Shown piece after piece: positions 11,401-18,944 of a stretch of 64,000 nucleotides of DNA. The notes under the pieces are model-generated. The model had not been told where the DNA came from, did no database searches, and was given only the letters and a program-made list of their open reading frames with translations. Position numbers and translations under genes: made by a program. This DNA is from CBFHWU01 sp965659665 (GTDB lineage Bacteria; Bacteroidota; Bacteroidia; Flavobacteriales; Flavobacteriaceae), in the NCBI GenBank assembly GCA_965659665.1, contig CBFHWU010000001.1:1-64000 (forward strand), given 5' to 3'. Within the stretch, counting starts at the first letter, position 1. The number at the start of each line of letters is the position of its first letter.

Positions 11401-11935
11401 TCGTGCTTAAGCTTGTTGAAAAGTCACTAAAAGACACGTTCGTATTGTCTTCCGTAGCCATAAGTGAAAAAAAGGAAAAATCATTATTATTCATACGTTC
11501 CATTCCACCAACACGAAAACGTTTTCCCAAGGCATTTAATCCTTTACTCACTATCGACCCCGCATGATTATTATCTTTAAGTCGGAGTGAAACATAAATT
11601 TCTTTGGGAGCTTCTATTCGAAATCCTTTATCAGAAAAGGTTGTTGTTTCAGAAGAGTAATATGGAGCAGCCGTTAGCTGGGAAAGATTTAAAAGGTGTT
11701 TATTAGAACTTGAAGCGTCTATAGTTGCGGTTATTTTAGCCGCTTCATTACCGATAGGAATAATAGCATAAGTGAAGGACTCAACAGATGGTGTTGAGAC
11801 ATACAAATGCGCACTATTATAAAAGCTAAAGGAGTATTCACCAGGAAGTGGAGGAATGTAATGTACCTTACTCAACTGTGCCTTGACAAGGGTTGAGATT
11901 AGTAGTAAAAACGTTAAAAAAATAATTTTTCTCAT
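5402..11935 (-). CDS. Giant multidomain surface adhesin with gliding-type (type B) T9SS C-terminal domain
   Basis: This 2177-residue protein has a signal peptide (residues 1-19, ending VKAQ). An N-terminal IgGFc-binding-protein-like region spans roughly residues 200-480. Two thrombospondin type-3 calcium segments (Asp-rich DSDSDG / DSDNDG) lie near 578-605 and 793-815. A C-type lectin domain lies at about 1075-1235 with WLGL, EPN and WNDM motifs; the EPN triplet suggests mannose-type sugar binding. About six diverged modules with a C-D-D/E...DG signature follow between about 1300 and 1900. The last 85 residues (FFSPNQDGINDYWNI ... YIFDRYGRLL ... GWDGTYKGDPLPADDYWF) form the gliding motility-associated sorting domain. 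It is presumably secreted by T9SS and displayed at the surface. The ligand is unknown. PorP/SprF is divergent, 49 bases away. Confidence 0.9.
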   Translation of the reverse strand: MRKIIFLTFLLLISTLVKAQLSKVHYIPPLPGEYSFSFYNSAHLYVSTPSVESFTYAIIPIGNEAAKITATIDASSSNKHLLNLSQLTAAPYYSSETTTFSDKGFRIEAPKEIYVSLRLKDNNHAGSIVSKGLNALGKRFRVGGMERMNNNDFSFFSLMATEDNTNVSFSDFSTSLSTISFDGTMPDSIQLTNAGDSFLVLVQGVSVQEIIGTLISSDKDIVVNCGSVLGSFSNEVIDEDELTFYPNETRDYLNGSDIGIDQLVDLSQTNATSYIFKKGDSYNSIENVLIIADQPGITDITINDQFYTSLNSGEHLFIEGTVYNSDGVMYLSSSKNVYAFQGVGKKGESTNPAQQAHYYGANQGMFFVPPLSCASTGDVESIAKIDEVHEVSSFVDLFDGSVNVISSYDSSITINGISIDDSSIQSTKFDVPVQGVNEYQIHVVKNLEGDVSIKGSDELYVAYFNYNGNATSGSFYSGFLLEPKVTNELSATKLGSCIDPDSGSNVVITISNPDSYDQIKWMKLNDLTGNFDYLFAGTITDDPSLTPSETGIYRAETTITCQNLIQYTGEINIGTCPSDSDSDGIINNIDLDSDNDGILDELESNGDLSIDFTNPLSPVFDLVTSKGIPVDNNFTINGVFSQTSSGATVTGSGTSFHSNVSASTENQSSYELNISEKSRIQFIYDPTQSHNQVSGEVFTVKTGDPNQTITLLDPENQLLVDTSFNGDFIAINQQFTGTEISFRFNPNYSGTIPFSFHSYDLSNFAFEHFLENISDDSSFYGTLSIVNYFADFDGDTIENAVDSDSDNDGCEDASEAGFDYILTAPSLSFDDNTVDEMGRVTYNGHTYDDPSINPITGNYLFLESGTAAEINSEPVSAIICEGETTTFSVNSVTPNAIFQWQIDGVSISDDSVYSGTNSSILTINTTDTSLDGSAITVLVSSPTYNCPTISNSGINLTVSSIPEPPVVEEVYTFCFDTAPTIGDLMTLIGGNVKVFETATGGIALENSSIINHGLTYHIASFNAEGCESLTRSETEAFVSNPVLSTSSTNICFDESVTISVSGVPQTAQDFALLNPTFEMFLEDYDGSFYFLKKESMTWENAYNLIQSLGPGASMYVINSSAEEEAVYNKLNQLGYAGVNNVNDTHYNTHFWLGLKQYPALNTNNTIDGGWQWLDGRPLDNSLANWSPGEPNDFGGSSNEDGTEDYAQFDFYAEKTWNDMTDETPGNGVSWPIFEFTGSTEVVWGYIDPNSGSDIVIPDVETQDILVSPAQTTTYYYEVTTNGVVCRDEITVVVNPLPSLLPADDLELCDDSQDGDDTNGFVQSFNLGQQAQNILNGLNDHDVIFYTSSLDAEENVNSIDKAVPFSNNSTQILYYRIKNTLTDCFSDPQNIGSFNLVVTPLPPNINIDPYWVCDDDKDGDAVFNISDNTPRILSLLGGTVGQYSISYHNSSIDADLGNNPIPDGEEHTGKNVFVRVFDNLSLCHRFTDSFDLVVADIPEILNSVITFEECDETDENPSDGKINLNLTTFESQMSVDYSNEVFTYYYDSGRSQAIINPENFTNEDPLTGNAVSNMIIYVEVQTVHPLASFPASGCFETAEIQLTVGSSTIYIPRTTPPFKMSFEACETEIENPDGKTFFESSIFDSITTQILTDNPVLNDPITNSLKANIELSYYGSQQDAATQINKIDTNVDYLNQYPVLDLNGVDWTSDIWVNIRDTALNSCVGFYNIAQLNIERLPIANPVTIDRACDGDSPLDPDGMDGIFPFDTSTVNDQLLLGQTEVKVTFVEEDGTVYLDTLPNPFFSNSQTIRALIENDPSSNTPSCYDETTIILIVDDAPDFYAIDPQELCDDSGDGIIDQLASFDTSLIEDTLLGGQTGMNIFYYDALGNTLPSPLPNPFISETQDITVEIINENNANCIISGMISFIVYENPDFELDDQAVICLNDTPLNIGVYNSMGTYDYLWSRTDYNGILDPSFSANTSSVNLYQGGTYTITASIPTSGCSTTKSVFVAESEIAKLSAADISINDLTDSNNNSIVIDPTNLGVGDYEYAVFPGRFQDIPVFENIRPGIKTVLVRDKNGCGIVSIDVSVIGYHKFFSPNQDGINDYWNILGVSADFQPLSNIYIFDRYGRLLSKVQTDSQGWDGTYKGDPLPADDYWFRVELEDGREFSGHFSLIR

Positions 11936-11984
11936 TATTTACTCTACTATTGTTAGATTTGTGTGAAGATAAGCAATCTTTTAA

Positions 11985-13001
11985 ATGAAAAATAAAACAT
12001 TAGTAAAGAGTTTTCAATTAAAAAAGATATTCGTATTTCAATTACTAGGTCTTTCTTTTTTATGCGCTCAATATCAATTGCCTGTCTATTCAGATTATCT
12101 CACGGACAACTATTTTTTAGTTCATCCAGCCATGGCTGGCGCACAATTTGAAGGGGCAAAAATTCGTATGACTCATCGTACACAATGGGCTGAAATTCCT
12201 GAGGCGCCTAATTTATTATCCCTTAATGGGCATACTCGGATAGGAATGCGCTCAGGAATCGGAGCTGTTTTTTTTCGGGATAAAAATGGATATCAAAGCC
12301 GAATGGGCGGTAGTATTTCTTATGCCCATCACATCAACTTTTTTCGTAGTAATATCGAAATTAACCAGCTATCATTTGGAATTAATGTAGGCGGGGTAAA
12401 TAATATTCACGACCAAACCTCTTTTGACCCCTATTTAAGGGATCCTTTGATGGAAGGAACTCGTGTAAACTCTAAAAGTATATATATTGACGCGGGGTTT
12501 TCATATAATCGACTCCAATTTTATGCGCATTTGACTTTCAAAAATCTATTGTTTTATGCTAAAAATATTAACGACCAGGTGCTTATTGAAAAACCCAAAA
12601 GTGTCCTATTTTCTGCGGGACATTTTTTTGAAATTAATCCAAAATGGGCACTTGAGCCTTCTGTTCTAACCTACTGGTTAGAATATGCGAATTTGCCTAT
12701 CTATGATGTAAACCTAAAAACGCATCACCATCTTTCAAACCTTAATTCATGGATGGGAGTGTCTTTTCGAAGAGGGATTACCGGAGTTGAATACGCTAAC
12801 AATGGAATGAATCTTACCGATACGTATAAACAATTTACCTTTTTGGCTGGTATAGAGTTTAATCTTTTTTCAATATCTTATTCCTTTACCAATGATCTTG
12901 GGAGCGTCAATTTTTCAAATAAAGGCTATCATCAGTTGACTTTGGGGATTAATTTAACGAGTAATCGTTTTCGAATTTATCCTATTCGTGGAATACTCTA
13001 G
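11985..13001 (+). CDS. PorP/SprF-family type IX secretion outer-membrane protein
   Basis: This 338-residue outer-membrane beta-barrel protein starts with a long N-region and signal peptide (hydrophobic FQLLGLSFLCAQ, about residues 19-30). It then has QLPVYSDYLTDNYFLVHPAMAGA, the conserved opening of PorP/SprF proteins, followed by RMTHRTQW and many alternating aromatic strands, ending in RFRIYPIRGIL. Family members pair with individual T9SS cargo carrying type B tails and are needed for their surface delivery; SprF serves SprB. Here the divergent gene encodes exactly such a cargo, so this protein is probably its dedicated partner (inference). A 344-base gene-free stretch follows. Confidence 0.88.
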   Translation: MKNKTLVKSFQLKKIFVFQLLGLSFLCAQYQLPVYSDYLTDNYFLVHPAMAGAQFEGAKIRMTHRTQWAEIPEAPNLLSLNGHTRIGMRSGIGAVFFRDKNGYQSRMGGSISYAHHINFFRSNIEINQLSFGINVGGVNNIHDQTSFDPYLRDPLMEGTRVNSKSIYIDAGFSYNRLQFYAHLTFKNLLFYAKNINDQVLIEKPKSVLFSAGHFFEINPKWALEPSVLTYWLEYANLPIYDVNLKTHHHLSNLNSWMGVSFRRGITGVEYANNGMNLTDTYKQFTFLAGIEFNLFSISYSFTNDLGSVNFSNKGYHQLTLGINLTSNRFRIYPIRGIL

Positions 13002-13345
13002 CCATGACTTAGAAAACTTTCTTTTTTCACCCCTCTCTATTCTCTATCTTTTCTGATGATATTTTTTTCTCTACTTCAAATTAATTTAGTACTCATCAAT
13101 AGATTAAGGTTGTTTTAAAAAGTAAACCCCTACTACTATATTACAAAGGGAAATATTTATGTAAAAAAGGAGTTACCCCAAATAAAGGATTAGGGAGTCG
13201 ATTCAATATTGTTCTTAAGGATAAAAATAAATCAAATGATGTACAAACGAAAAAAATTAAAATAACGCCTGTAATATTGTTACAAAACCATCTAAGAAAG
13301 TTGTGATAAGGGATATTTTGTATTTTAGAAAAAATAAAATTTAAA
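13002..13345 (+). other. Gene-free stretch of 344 bases between porP-like gene and CYTH gene
   Basis: No recognised gene or RNA is seen. The first 100 bases are pyrimidine-rich, and no convincing terminator hairpin follows the PorP/SprF stop codon. One frame stays open from 13103 to 13306 (67 codons, ending TGA) without an ATG until codon 45, and it matches nothing I recognise; it may be a decayed gene or chance. The right end carries a promoter-like pair (13301-13328) for the CYTH gene. Confidence 0.5.
13301..13328 (+). promoter_or_regulatory. Putative Bacteroidota promoter for CYTH gene
   Basis: TTG at 13301-13303 and TATTTTAG at 13321-13328 are separated by 17 bases. The -7 box differs from the Bacteroidota consensus TAnnTTTG at one position. 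It lies 17 bases before the TTG start codon at 13346. Confidence 0.4.
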
Positions 13346-13810
13346 TTGATTGAGATTGAACGTAAATTTAAAGTTGCTGACCTAGAGCGTTGTTTGGTTG
13401 AGGCATACGGTTGTTCGGTAATTCGACAAGGATATCTTTCATTTGATCCAGAACGTACAGTACGAATTCGAATTAAAAATAAAAAAGCGTTTCTAACGAT
13501 TAAAGGTTGTGCAGATTCTAGTGGTACTACACGCTTTGAATGGGAAAAAGAAATTGATGTTGATGAAGCAGAACGATTAATGCTTCTTTCAAAAGGTCAC
13601 ACCATCTTAAAAAAACGATATCGTATTCAAGTGGCTAATCATTGTTTTGAGGTGGATGTTTTTGAAGGTATGCATCTAGGATTAGTAATCGCCGAAATAG
13701 AGCTAAGAGATAAGGATGAGTTTTTTGTCCGACCACATTGGTTAGGGGATGAAGTTACAGGCGATACTCGTTATTACAATAGTTATTTGGCTAAAGGCTT
13801 AGAGCCCTAA
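13346..13810 (+). CDS. CYTH-domain protein (triphosphate tunnel metalloenzyme family)
   Basis: This 154-residue single-domain protein has the CYTH signature at the start (IEIERKFKV, the ExExK motif), followed by TVRIRIKNKKAFLTIKG, FEWEKEI, FEVDVFEG and AEIELRD, the alternating charged strands that line the triphosphate tunnel. Its size matches stand-alone bacterial CYTH proteins, which hydrolyse inorganic triphosphate or act as class IV adenylate cyclases; the sequence cannot distinguish these. The start is a TTG codon, because the ExExK motif begins immediately and no ATG lies upstream in frame. The 3' end overlaps the convergent PBP1A gene by 12 bases. Confidence 0.82.
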   Translation: MIEIERKFKVADLERCLVEAYGCSVIRQGYLSFDPERTVRIRIKNKKAFLTIKGCADSSGTTRFEWEKEIDVDEAERLMLLSKGHTILKKRYRIQVANHCFEVDVFEGMHLGLVIAEIELRDKDEFFVRPHWLGDEVTGDTRYYNSYLAKGLEP

Positions 13811-16108
13811 ATCGTCTAAATCTTCAGAGGATTGTAGATAAGTTTTTTTGTTTAAAGTAGCCAACGAGTCACAGTCTATGGGAATGCTTATAATTTCAGG
13901 CACAAAAAAATCGTCTTCAGAAACAGTTAGAGTTTCATCTTCATAGCATTTTTTCATAAAAACAGCCCAAATAGGTAAGGCCATTGTAGCCCCTTGACCA
14001 TAGGCAATTCCATCAAAATGCGTGGCTCGATCTTCCCCCCCGACCCAAACACCAGTAACTAAGTTAGGAACCATTCCCATAAACCAGCCATCACTGTGGT
14101 TTTGGGTAGTGCCTGTTTTTCCTGCTATAGGGTTGGTAAACTCATATGGATAGCCTGTTACAACGTTTTTAAATACATCATTTGTTTCGTCTGCACCACG
14201 GTGGCGTAAGCGTACCCCCGAACCAGACTTTGTAACTCCTTCAAGTAATTTTAAAGTTACATATGCCGACTCGGCACTTAACACATCTTTAGTTTCTGGG
14301 ACAGCTTCGAACAAGACCGTTCCGTTTTTGTCTTCTATTCGAGTAACCATGATGGGTTTGACATAGATGCCTTGATTGGCGAAAGCCCCATAAGCCCCAA
14401 CCATTTCATACACGCTTAAATCTGCTGTTCCTAAGGCAATGGAGGGAACAGTTGGAATCTTGGAACGAATACCTAAATCACGTGCAAGGTTTGCAACAGG
14501 TCGAGGACCCACTTTATCGATTAGGCGAGCACTGATGGTATTCACTGAATTGGCAAGCGCATTCGTTACTGTTCGCATTCCAACATATTTGTCACCAGAA
14601 TTTTTAGGACACCAAGCTTCGTGACTACCAAATTTTCCCGGTTCTACGCAATAGTATCCGTCAGGAAATGAATCACAAGGAGAAATTTTTAACTGATCAA
14701 TGGCCGTGGCATATACGAAAGGTTTAAATGTGGAGCCAATTTGACGTTTTCCTTGTTTGACTTGATCAAATTGAAAATGTTGATAATCAATACCTCCTAC
14801 CCATGTTTTGACATGACCTGTTTGAGGCTCCATAGACATCATTGCGGAACGTAAAAAATGTTTGTAATAGCGAATCGAATCTAATGGAGTCATGATTGTA
14901 TCAAACTCTCCTTTCCAACTAAAAACACTCATCTCAGTAGGTTGTCGAAAAGTATGCAGTATGGTTTCCTCAGAAATTCCACGAGATTTTAATTTACGCC
15001 ACCGTTCAGATCGGTGCATGGATTGTTCAAGTAATTTTTCAGCTTCTTCTTCTTCGATTTCTAAAAAAGGAGCAGTCGGGTTATCAATATTTTGTTCAAA
15101 AAAGGCCTCTTGTAAGTTTGTCATATGCTCGGACACAGCTTCTTCTGCATAGGCTTGCATTTTTGAATTAATGGTCGTGTAGATGGTCAATCCATCTAGA
15201 TATAAATTATAATTGCCTCCATCTGGCTTTGGGTTATCTTGAATCCAGTTTTTCATCCATTGTCGTAAATACGCTCTAAAATAGGTTGCGAGTCCTTCCC
15301 GATGGGATTGCGGATTAAAGTTGAGCTCTAAAGGAAGTTTTTTAAGAGAATCTGATTCTTGTTGGGTGATGAGTTCATTGCGAACCATTTGTTGAAAGAC
15401 TACATTTCTTCGTTGGGTAACCATTTCAGGACGTCGAATGGGATTGAACAGAGAAGAATTCTTTAACATACCGACTAACACCGCTGACTCCTGAAGAGTT
15501 AAATCTTTGGGAGTTTTTGAAAAATAAATGGAACTTGCCGACCGAATTCCATCGGCATTGTAGTTAAAGTCATAAATATTAAGGTACATCATTATGATTT
15601 CCTCTTTGGTGTAGCGACGCTCTAATCGAATAGAAATCACCCATTCTTTTATTTTTTGGGTTATGGCTTCTATTTTATTTGAGGATCGAACGCCAGTAAA
15701 TAACTGCCTAGCTAACTGTTGAGAAATGGTACTTGCCCCTCCTTTTTTCCCCAGATATGCCACTGCCCTTAGCGTACCACGAACATCAATTCCTGAATGA
15801 CTGTAGAAACGTTCATCTTCAGTTGCAATAAGGGCTCTTACCATATTTTGTGGCAAATCTTTGTAAAGAATGGGAGTGCGATTGTCATTAAAATAAAACT
15901 TCCCTAAAACCTTACCATCTGCCGACATGATTTGGGTAGCCAAATTTGTTTTGGGGTTTTCTAGTTGACGAAAGTCAGGCATATCTCCTAATAACCCCAA
16001 AGAGGCAGAGATAAAGATGGAGACCACTCCAAAAACCCCCACAATAAATAGTATCCAAAACCACCGAATATATGGACCAAACGGCAGTGTATTTTTTTGT
16101 TTTCCCAT
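13799..16108 (-). CDS. Class A penicillin-binding protein (PBP1A-type transglycosylase/transpeptidase)
   Basis: This 769-residue bifunctional peptidoglycan synthase has a short cytoplasmic tail and one membrane anchor (about residues 13-37). The GT51 glycosyltransferase domain contains ATEDERFYSH (catalytic Glu near residue 98) and GGASTISQQLARQL. The transpeptidase domain has the SxxK nucleophile in GSTFKPF (about 460), SVN in the second motif, and KTGTTQNHSDGWF (about 664). It polymerises and cross-links glycan strands outside the inner membrane. The ATG directly abuts the GldH stop codon (TAAATG), so the gene is translated from the ricT-gldH-PBP transcript. The C-terminal end overlaps the CYTH gene. 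Confidence 0.95.
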   Translation of the reverse strand: MGKQKNTLPFGPYIRWFWILFIVGVFGVVSIFISASLGLLGDMPDFRQLENPKTNLATQIMSADGKVLGKFYFNDNRTPILYKDLPQNMVRALIATEDERFYSHSGIDVRGTLRAVAYLGKKGGASTISQQLARQLFTGVRSSNKIEAITQKIKEWVISIRLERRYTKEEIIMMYLNIYDFNYNADGIRSASSIYFSKTPKDLTLQESAVLVGMLKNSSLFNPIRRPEMVTQRRNVVFQQMVRNELITQQESDSLKKLPLELNFNPQSHREGLATYFRAYLRQWMKNWIQDNPKPDGGNYNLYLDGLTIYTTINSKMQAYAEEAVSEHMTNLQEAFFEQNIDNPTAPFLEIEEEEAEKLLEQSMHRSERWRKLKSRGISEETILHTFRQPTEMSVFSWKGEFDTIMTPLDSIRYYKHFLRSAMMSMEPQTGHVKTWVGGIDYQHFQFDQVKQGKRQIGSTFKPFVYATAIDQLKISPCDSFPDGYYCVEPGKFGSHEAWCPKNSGDKYVGMRTVTNALANSVNTISARLIDKVGPRPVANLARDLGIRSKIPTVPSIALGTADLSVYEMVGAYGAFANQGIYVKPIMVTRIEDKNGTVLFEAVPETKDVLSAESAYVTLKLLEGVTKSGSGVRLRHRGADETNDVFKNVVTGYPYEFTNPIAGKTGTTQNHSDGWFMGMVPNLVTGVWVGGEDRATHFDGIAYGQGATMALPIWAVFMKKCYEDETLTVSEDDFFVPEIISIPIDCDSLATLNKKTYLQSSEDLDDLGL

Positions 16109-16579
16109 TTAATTTTCTATTTCTTCGATTCCTATTCCAACATTAATAATTCCCTTTAGTAATTTAAGGGGATTAAGTTCCTCGTTGTGCCGCATTGAAG
16201 GACGAATATGGAGCTCGTAAGTTCCCCAATGATCCAAAAGCTTCATTTGTCGATACCAAAGTTTATTTTCAATGATATAGTTTCCTTTTCCAAGCCATGT
16301 ACCGTCTGGTTTTGCCATTCCGTAGTGTAAAGTGTCGATTTCTATAGCTCCATTTGGTGCTTTCAAGGAAGAAATGAGATACAGATTAGAAAACGGATAC
16401 TCGTTAGTATTTCTTATGTATATATAAATGTTTTTTGGGGTTTTTACGTCTGAATTTTCAAAAGAAAAAACAATGGGTTGATCTTGTGACCAACCTTTAT
16501 GAGAAGATTGATAATGTATTTTTTCGGTGTCAGAACATCCCAAAAAAATGAGAACCAACAGAAAAAAAGAGAGTCTCAC
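16109..16579 (-). CDS. gldH: Gliding motility lipoprotein GldH
   Basis: This 156-residue lipoprotein has signal LLVLIFLGC with the lipobox Cys at residue 15. The body matches GldH: a beta-rich domain with KGWSQDQPIVFSFE, NTNEYPFSNLYL and a C-terminal NPLKLLKGIINVGIGIE. GldH is required for gliding in Flavobacterium johnsoniae and is found across gliding and non-gliding Bacteroidota; its exact role with the motility/secretion machine is not settled. The start is GTG, overlapping the RicT stop by 4 bases (GTGA), and PBP1A follows without a gap. The order ricT-gldH-PBP1A is common in the phylum, to my knowledge, and suggests an envelope-linked role. Confidence 0.87.
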   Translation of the reverse strand: MRLSFFLLVLIFLGCSDTEKIHYQSSHKGWSQDQPIVFSFENSDVKTPKNIYIYIRNTNEYPFSNLYLISSLKAPNGAIEIDTLHYGMAKPDGTWLGKGNYIIENKLWYRQMKLLDHWGTYELHIRPSMRHNEELNPLKLLKGIINVGIGIEEIEN

Positions 16580-17727
16580 GAATTAAATTTTTTTGGTCTA
16601 GAATTTTTTCGAGAATGTTTTTTTGATCGTTTTTTGTTTTTTTGATCAAAACGAGTAAGACTATCTTGTCCTACTGAGTTTTCAAATAATTGCTTTTTGG
16701 GTTCAAGTACGCTCGAGTACGCTTCAAGGCTTTCAATGGATTCTCCTTTTTTATTAAGGCTGAGTATTTCAAGGACCTGCTCGACATTTAGCTTATGCCA
16801 TGTTGACCAATCTCCTTTGTAAGCAAACCACATGACTTGTTGAAAAATATCTGATTTTTGACAAATCGCCAACCCTTTTTCGGTATTGAGTTTAGTGTCG
16901 TTTTTTGGAAAATTTTTGAGTGCGTCTTGGTAGGTATCCAATTCAAAATTTAAACAACATTTAAGCTTTCCACATTGGCCGGCCAGCTTTTGGGGGTTCA
17001 ATGCTAATTGCTGATAACGAGCTGCAGATGTATTGACCGCCCTAAAATCGGTTAGCCAAGTGGAACAACATAACTCACGACCACAAGATCCAATTCCACC
17101 AAGTCGAGAAGCTTCTTCTCTAAGGCCGATTTGTTTCATTTCGATTCGAATATTAAAAGCTCCAGCCATGTCTTTTATGAGTTGTCGAAAATCAACACGA
17201 CCTTCGGCAGTATAATAAAAAACGGCTTTTCGTCCATCTCCTTGAAATTCAACATCAGATATCTTCATTTTAAGTCCTAAAGTAAGCGCTAGCTCTCTAG
17301 CTCTTTTTTGAACTTCTTTTTCTTTATCCCTTGCTGAGGACCAAGTCTGTATTTCTTGCTCGTTCGCCATACGAAGAACAGCGGGTAACTCCTTTGTGGT
17401 TGAAATATTTTTACGGTGCATCTGAACGTAGACTAAACTTCCTGTCAGAGATACTGTCCCTATATCATATCCTACTTGAGCTTCAGTAACCACGATTGAC
17501 CCTGTTGATGGTTGAAGAGTACTCGGTACCCAATAGAAATCTTTTCTACTATTCTTAAATCGAATTTCAACTATATTTTTTTCTAAAGTCATCCCCAAAG
17601 GGTCAGACATATCTGAAAGCCAATCAAAAACAGTGAGTTTGTTACATCCATCAGCTCCGCATGTCCCATTGTTTTTACAACCTTTTGGAATACCATTTTC
17701 TTGACTTCCACAACTTCCACAACCCAT
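16576..17727 (-). CDS. ricT: PSP1/RicT-family iron-sulfur regulatory protein
   Basis: The protein has 383 residues. It begins with a Cys-rich segment (MGCGSCGSQ ... CKNNGTCGADGC) typical of Bacteroidota members. The central PSP1 domain contains DVEFQGDGRKAVFYYTAEGRVDF and the Cys-rich stretches GIGSCGRELCC and GQCGKLKCCLNFE. The C-terminus is highly basic. In Bacillus, RicT (YaaT) joins RicA and RicF in a cluster-binding complex that steers RNase Y and RNA maturation; whether that holds here is not known, and no ricA/ricF genes are in the window. It leads the unit ricT-gldH-PBP1A and lies 44 bases downstream of trhO. Confidence 0.83.
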   Translation of the reverse strand: MGCGSCGSQENGIPKGCKNNGTCGADGCNKLTVFDWLSDMSDPLGMTLEKNIVEIRFKNSRKDFYWVPSTLQPSTGSIVVTEAQVGYDIGTVSLTGSLVYVQMHRKNISTTKELPAVLRMANEQEIQTWSSARDKEKEVQKRARELALTLGLKMKISDVEFQGDGRKAVFYYTAEGRVDFRQLIKDMAGAFNIRIEMKQIGLREEASRLGGIGSCGRELCCSTWLTDFRAVNTSAARYQQLALNPQKLAGQCGKLKCCLNFELDTYQDALKNFPKNDTKLNTEKGLAICQKSDIFQQVMWFAYKGDWSTWHKLNVEQVLEILSLNKKGESIESLEAYSSVLEPKKQLFENSVGQDSLTRFDQKNKKRSKKHSRKNSRPKKFNS

Positions 17728-17771
17728 AGGTTTTTAATTTTTTATGTCGTTAAAGATACACTATTTCAATG

Positions 17772-18806
17772 CTATTTTTGCATGAACTTCAGCTTGGAAG
17801 AACGCCCTTTTTTAAAAATCTTGTTGCTATTCTTTTTTCCCTTACGCAATTTTTTTTGTGCTTCATAAGGAAGCTGTACGATTTCTTGACATTCGTTTGA
17901 ACAGCAACTCTGATGTTTTTCGGAACAAGAGGAGCATTGAATAAAAAGTAAATGACATGCTTCATTGGCACAATTTACATGAGCATCACAAGGACTTCCA
18001 CATTGGTGGCAATTAGAGATAATATCTTCCGTAATTTGCTCACTTCTTCTTTCATCAAAAACAAAATTTTTGCCTTTGAATTTATTTTCTAAGCCCTGTT
18101 TTTTTACTTGTCTTGCATACTCAATAATTCCACCCTCAAGTTGGTATACACTCTTAAACCCTTTGTGCTTAAAATAAGCACTCGCTTTTTCGCAGCGAAT
18201 CCCCCCTGTGCAGTACATTACAAGGTTTTTATTTTCCTTATGTTTGGCGATGTTTTTTTCGATAATGGGTAATGATTGACGAAAAGTATCCACGTCTGGA
18301 GTAATAGCTCCTTCAAAATGGCCTATTTCGCTTTCGTAATGATTGCGCATATCAATTATAACAGTATCTTTTGAATCGGTAAGCTCATTGAATGCCTTAG
18401 CATCAAGGTGAGTTCCTGTTTTAGTTACATCAAATCGATCATCATTAAGGCCATCAGCAACAATTTTGTGGCGAACTTTGATTTTCAACTTTAAAAACGA
18501 CTTATTATTTTGCTCAATAGCTATATTGAGGCGTATATTTTTTAAAAAATGAATGCCGTCTAAATGATTTTTGAAGTCGTTAAACTTGTCAGCAGGAACA
18601 GATAATTGTCCATTAATCCCTTCATAGGCAACATAAATACGCCCTAAAACCTCAAGAGGGTTCCAAGACAAGAATAAGTGATCTCGAAAGAGATTAGGGT
18701 TTGAAATGTGTGCATATTTATAAAACGATAAAGTAAGACGATCCTTGCCCGCCTCATCGATTAAGATTGCTCGTTCAGATGCACTTAATGTGTTGTACAG
18801 TTGCAT
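17772..18806 (-). CDS. trhO: tRNA uridine hydroxylase TrhO (rhodanese-like, YceA family)
   Basis: This 344-residue enzyme makes 5-hydroxyuridine at the wobble position 34 of certain tRNAs using O2. An N-terminal acylphosphatase-like region (LSFYKYAHI ... GRIYVAYEGINGQLSVP) precedes the rhodanese domain, whose active-site loop is CTGGIRC (about residues 199-205). A C-terminal Cys-rich, zinc-binding-like tail (CHQCGSPCDAHVNC ... CSSCSEKHQSCCSNEC) is usual in the longer family members. I chose the ATG at 18806, where the conserved MQLYNTLS begins; an in-frame start 51 bases upstream would add an unconserved hydrophobic stretch. It is divergent from recA. Confidence 0.88.
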   Translation of the reverse strand: MQLYNTLSASERAILIDEAGKDRLTLSFYKYAHISNPNLFRDHLFLSWNPLEVLGRIYVAYEGINGQLSVPADKFNDFKNHLDGIHFLKNIRLNIAIEQNNKSFLKLKIKVRHKIVADGLNDDRFDVTKTGTHLDAKAFNELTDSKDTVIIDMRNHYESEIGHFEGAITPDVDTFRQSLPIIEKNIAKHKENKNLVMYCTGGIRCEKASAYFKHKGFKSVYQLEGGIIEYARQVKKQGLENKFKGKNFVFDERRSEQITEDIISNCHQCGSPCDAHVNCANEACHLLFIQCSSCSEKHQSCCSNECQEIVQLPYEAQKKLRKGKKNSNKIFKKGRSSKLKFMQK

Positions 18807-18891
18807 GCTATACTTTATTAAGTTAAATAACAAAATTACTAATCCCTTGAATAGCAAAAAAATAATATTTGTTAATAATCATTTTGGTGAA

Positions 18892-18924
18892 TTGTAAGGG
18901 CAAAATGATAAAACACTATTTTAG
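18892..18924 (+). promoter_or_regulatory. Weak promoter candidate for recA
   Basis: TTG at 18892-18894 and TATTTTAG at 18917-18924 are 22 bases apart, close to the upper limit for Bacteroidota promoters. The -7 box has one mismatch to TAnnTTTG, the same variant as before the CYTH gene. It ends 20 bases before the recA ATG. Confidence 0.3.
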
Positions 18925-18944
18925 CTGTTACAAAAAAAACTATT

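Noticed and set aside
13103..13306. 67-codon open frame in the gene-free stretch after the PorP/SprF gene
   Set aside because: It has no early start codon and no recognisable motif, and the stretch is AT-rich; kept only as a note of a possible decayed gene.
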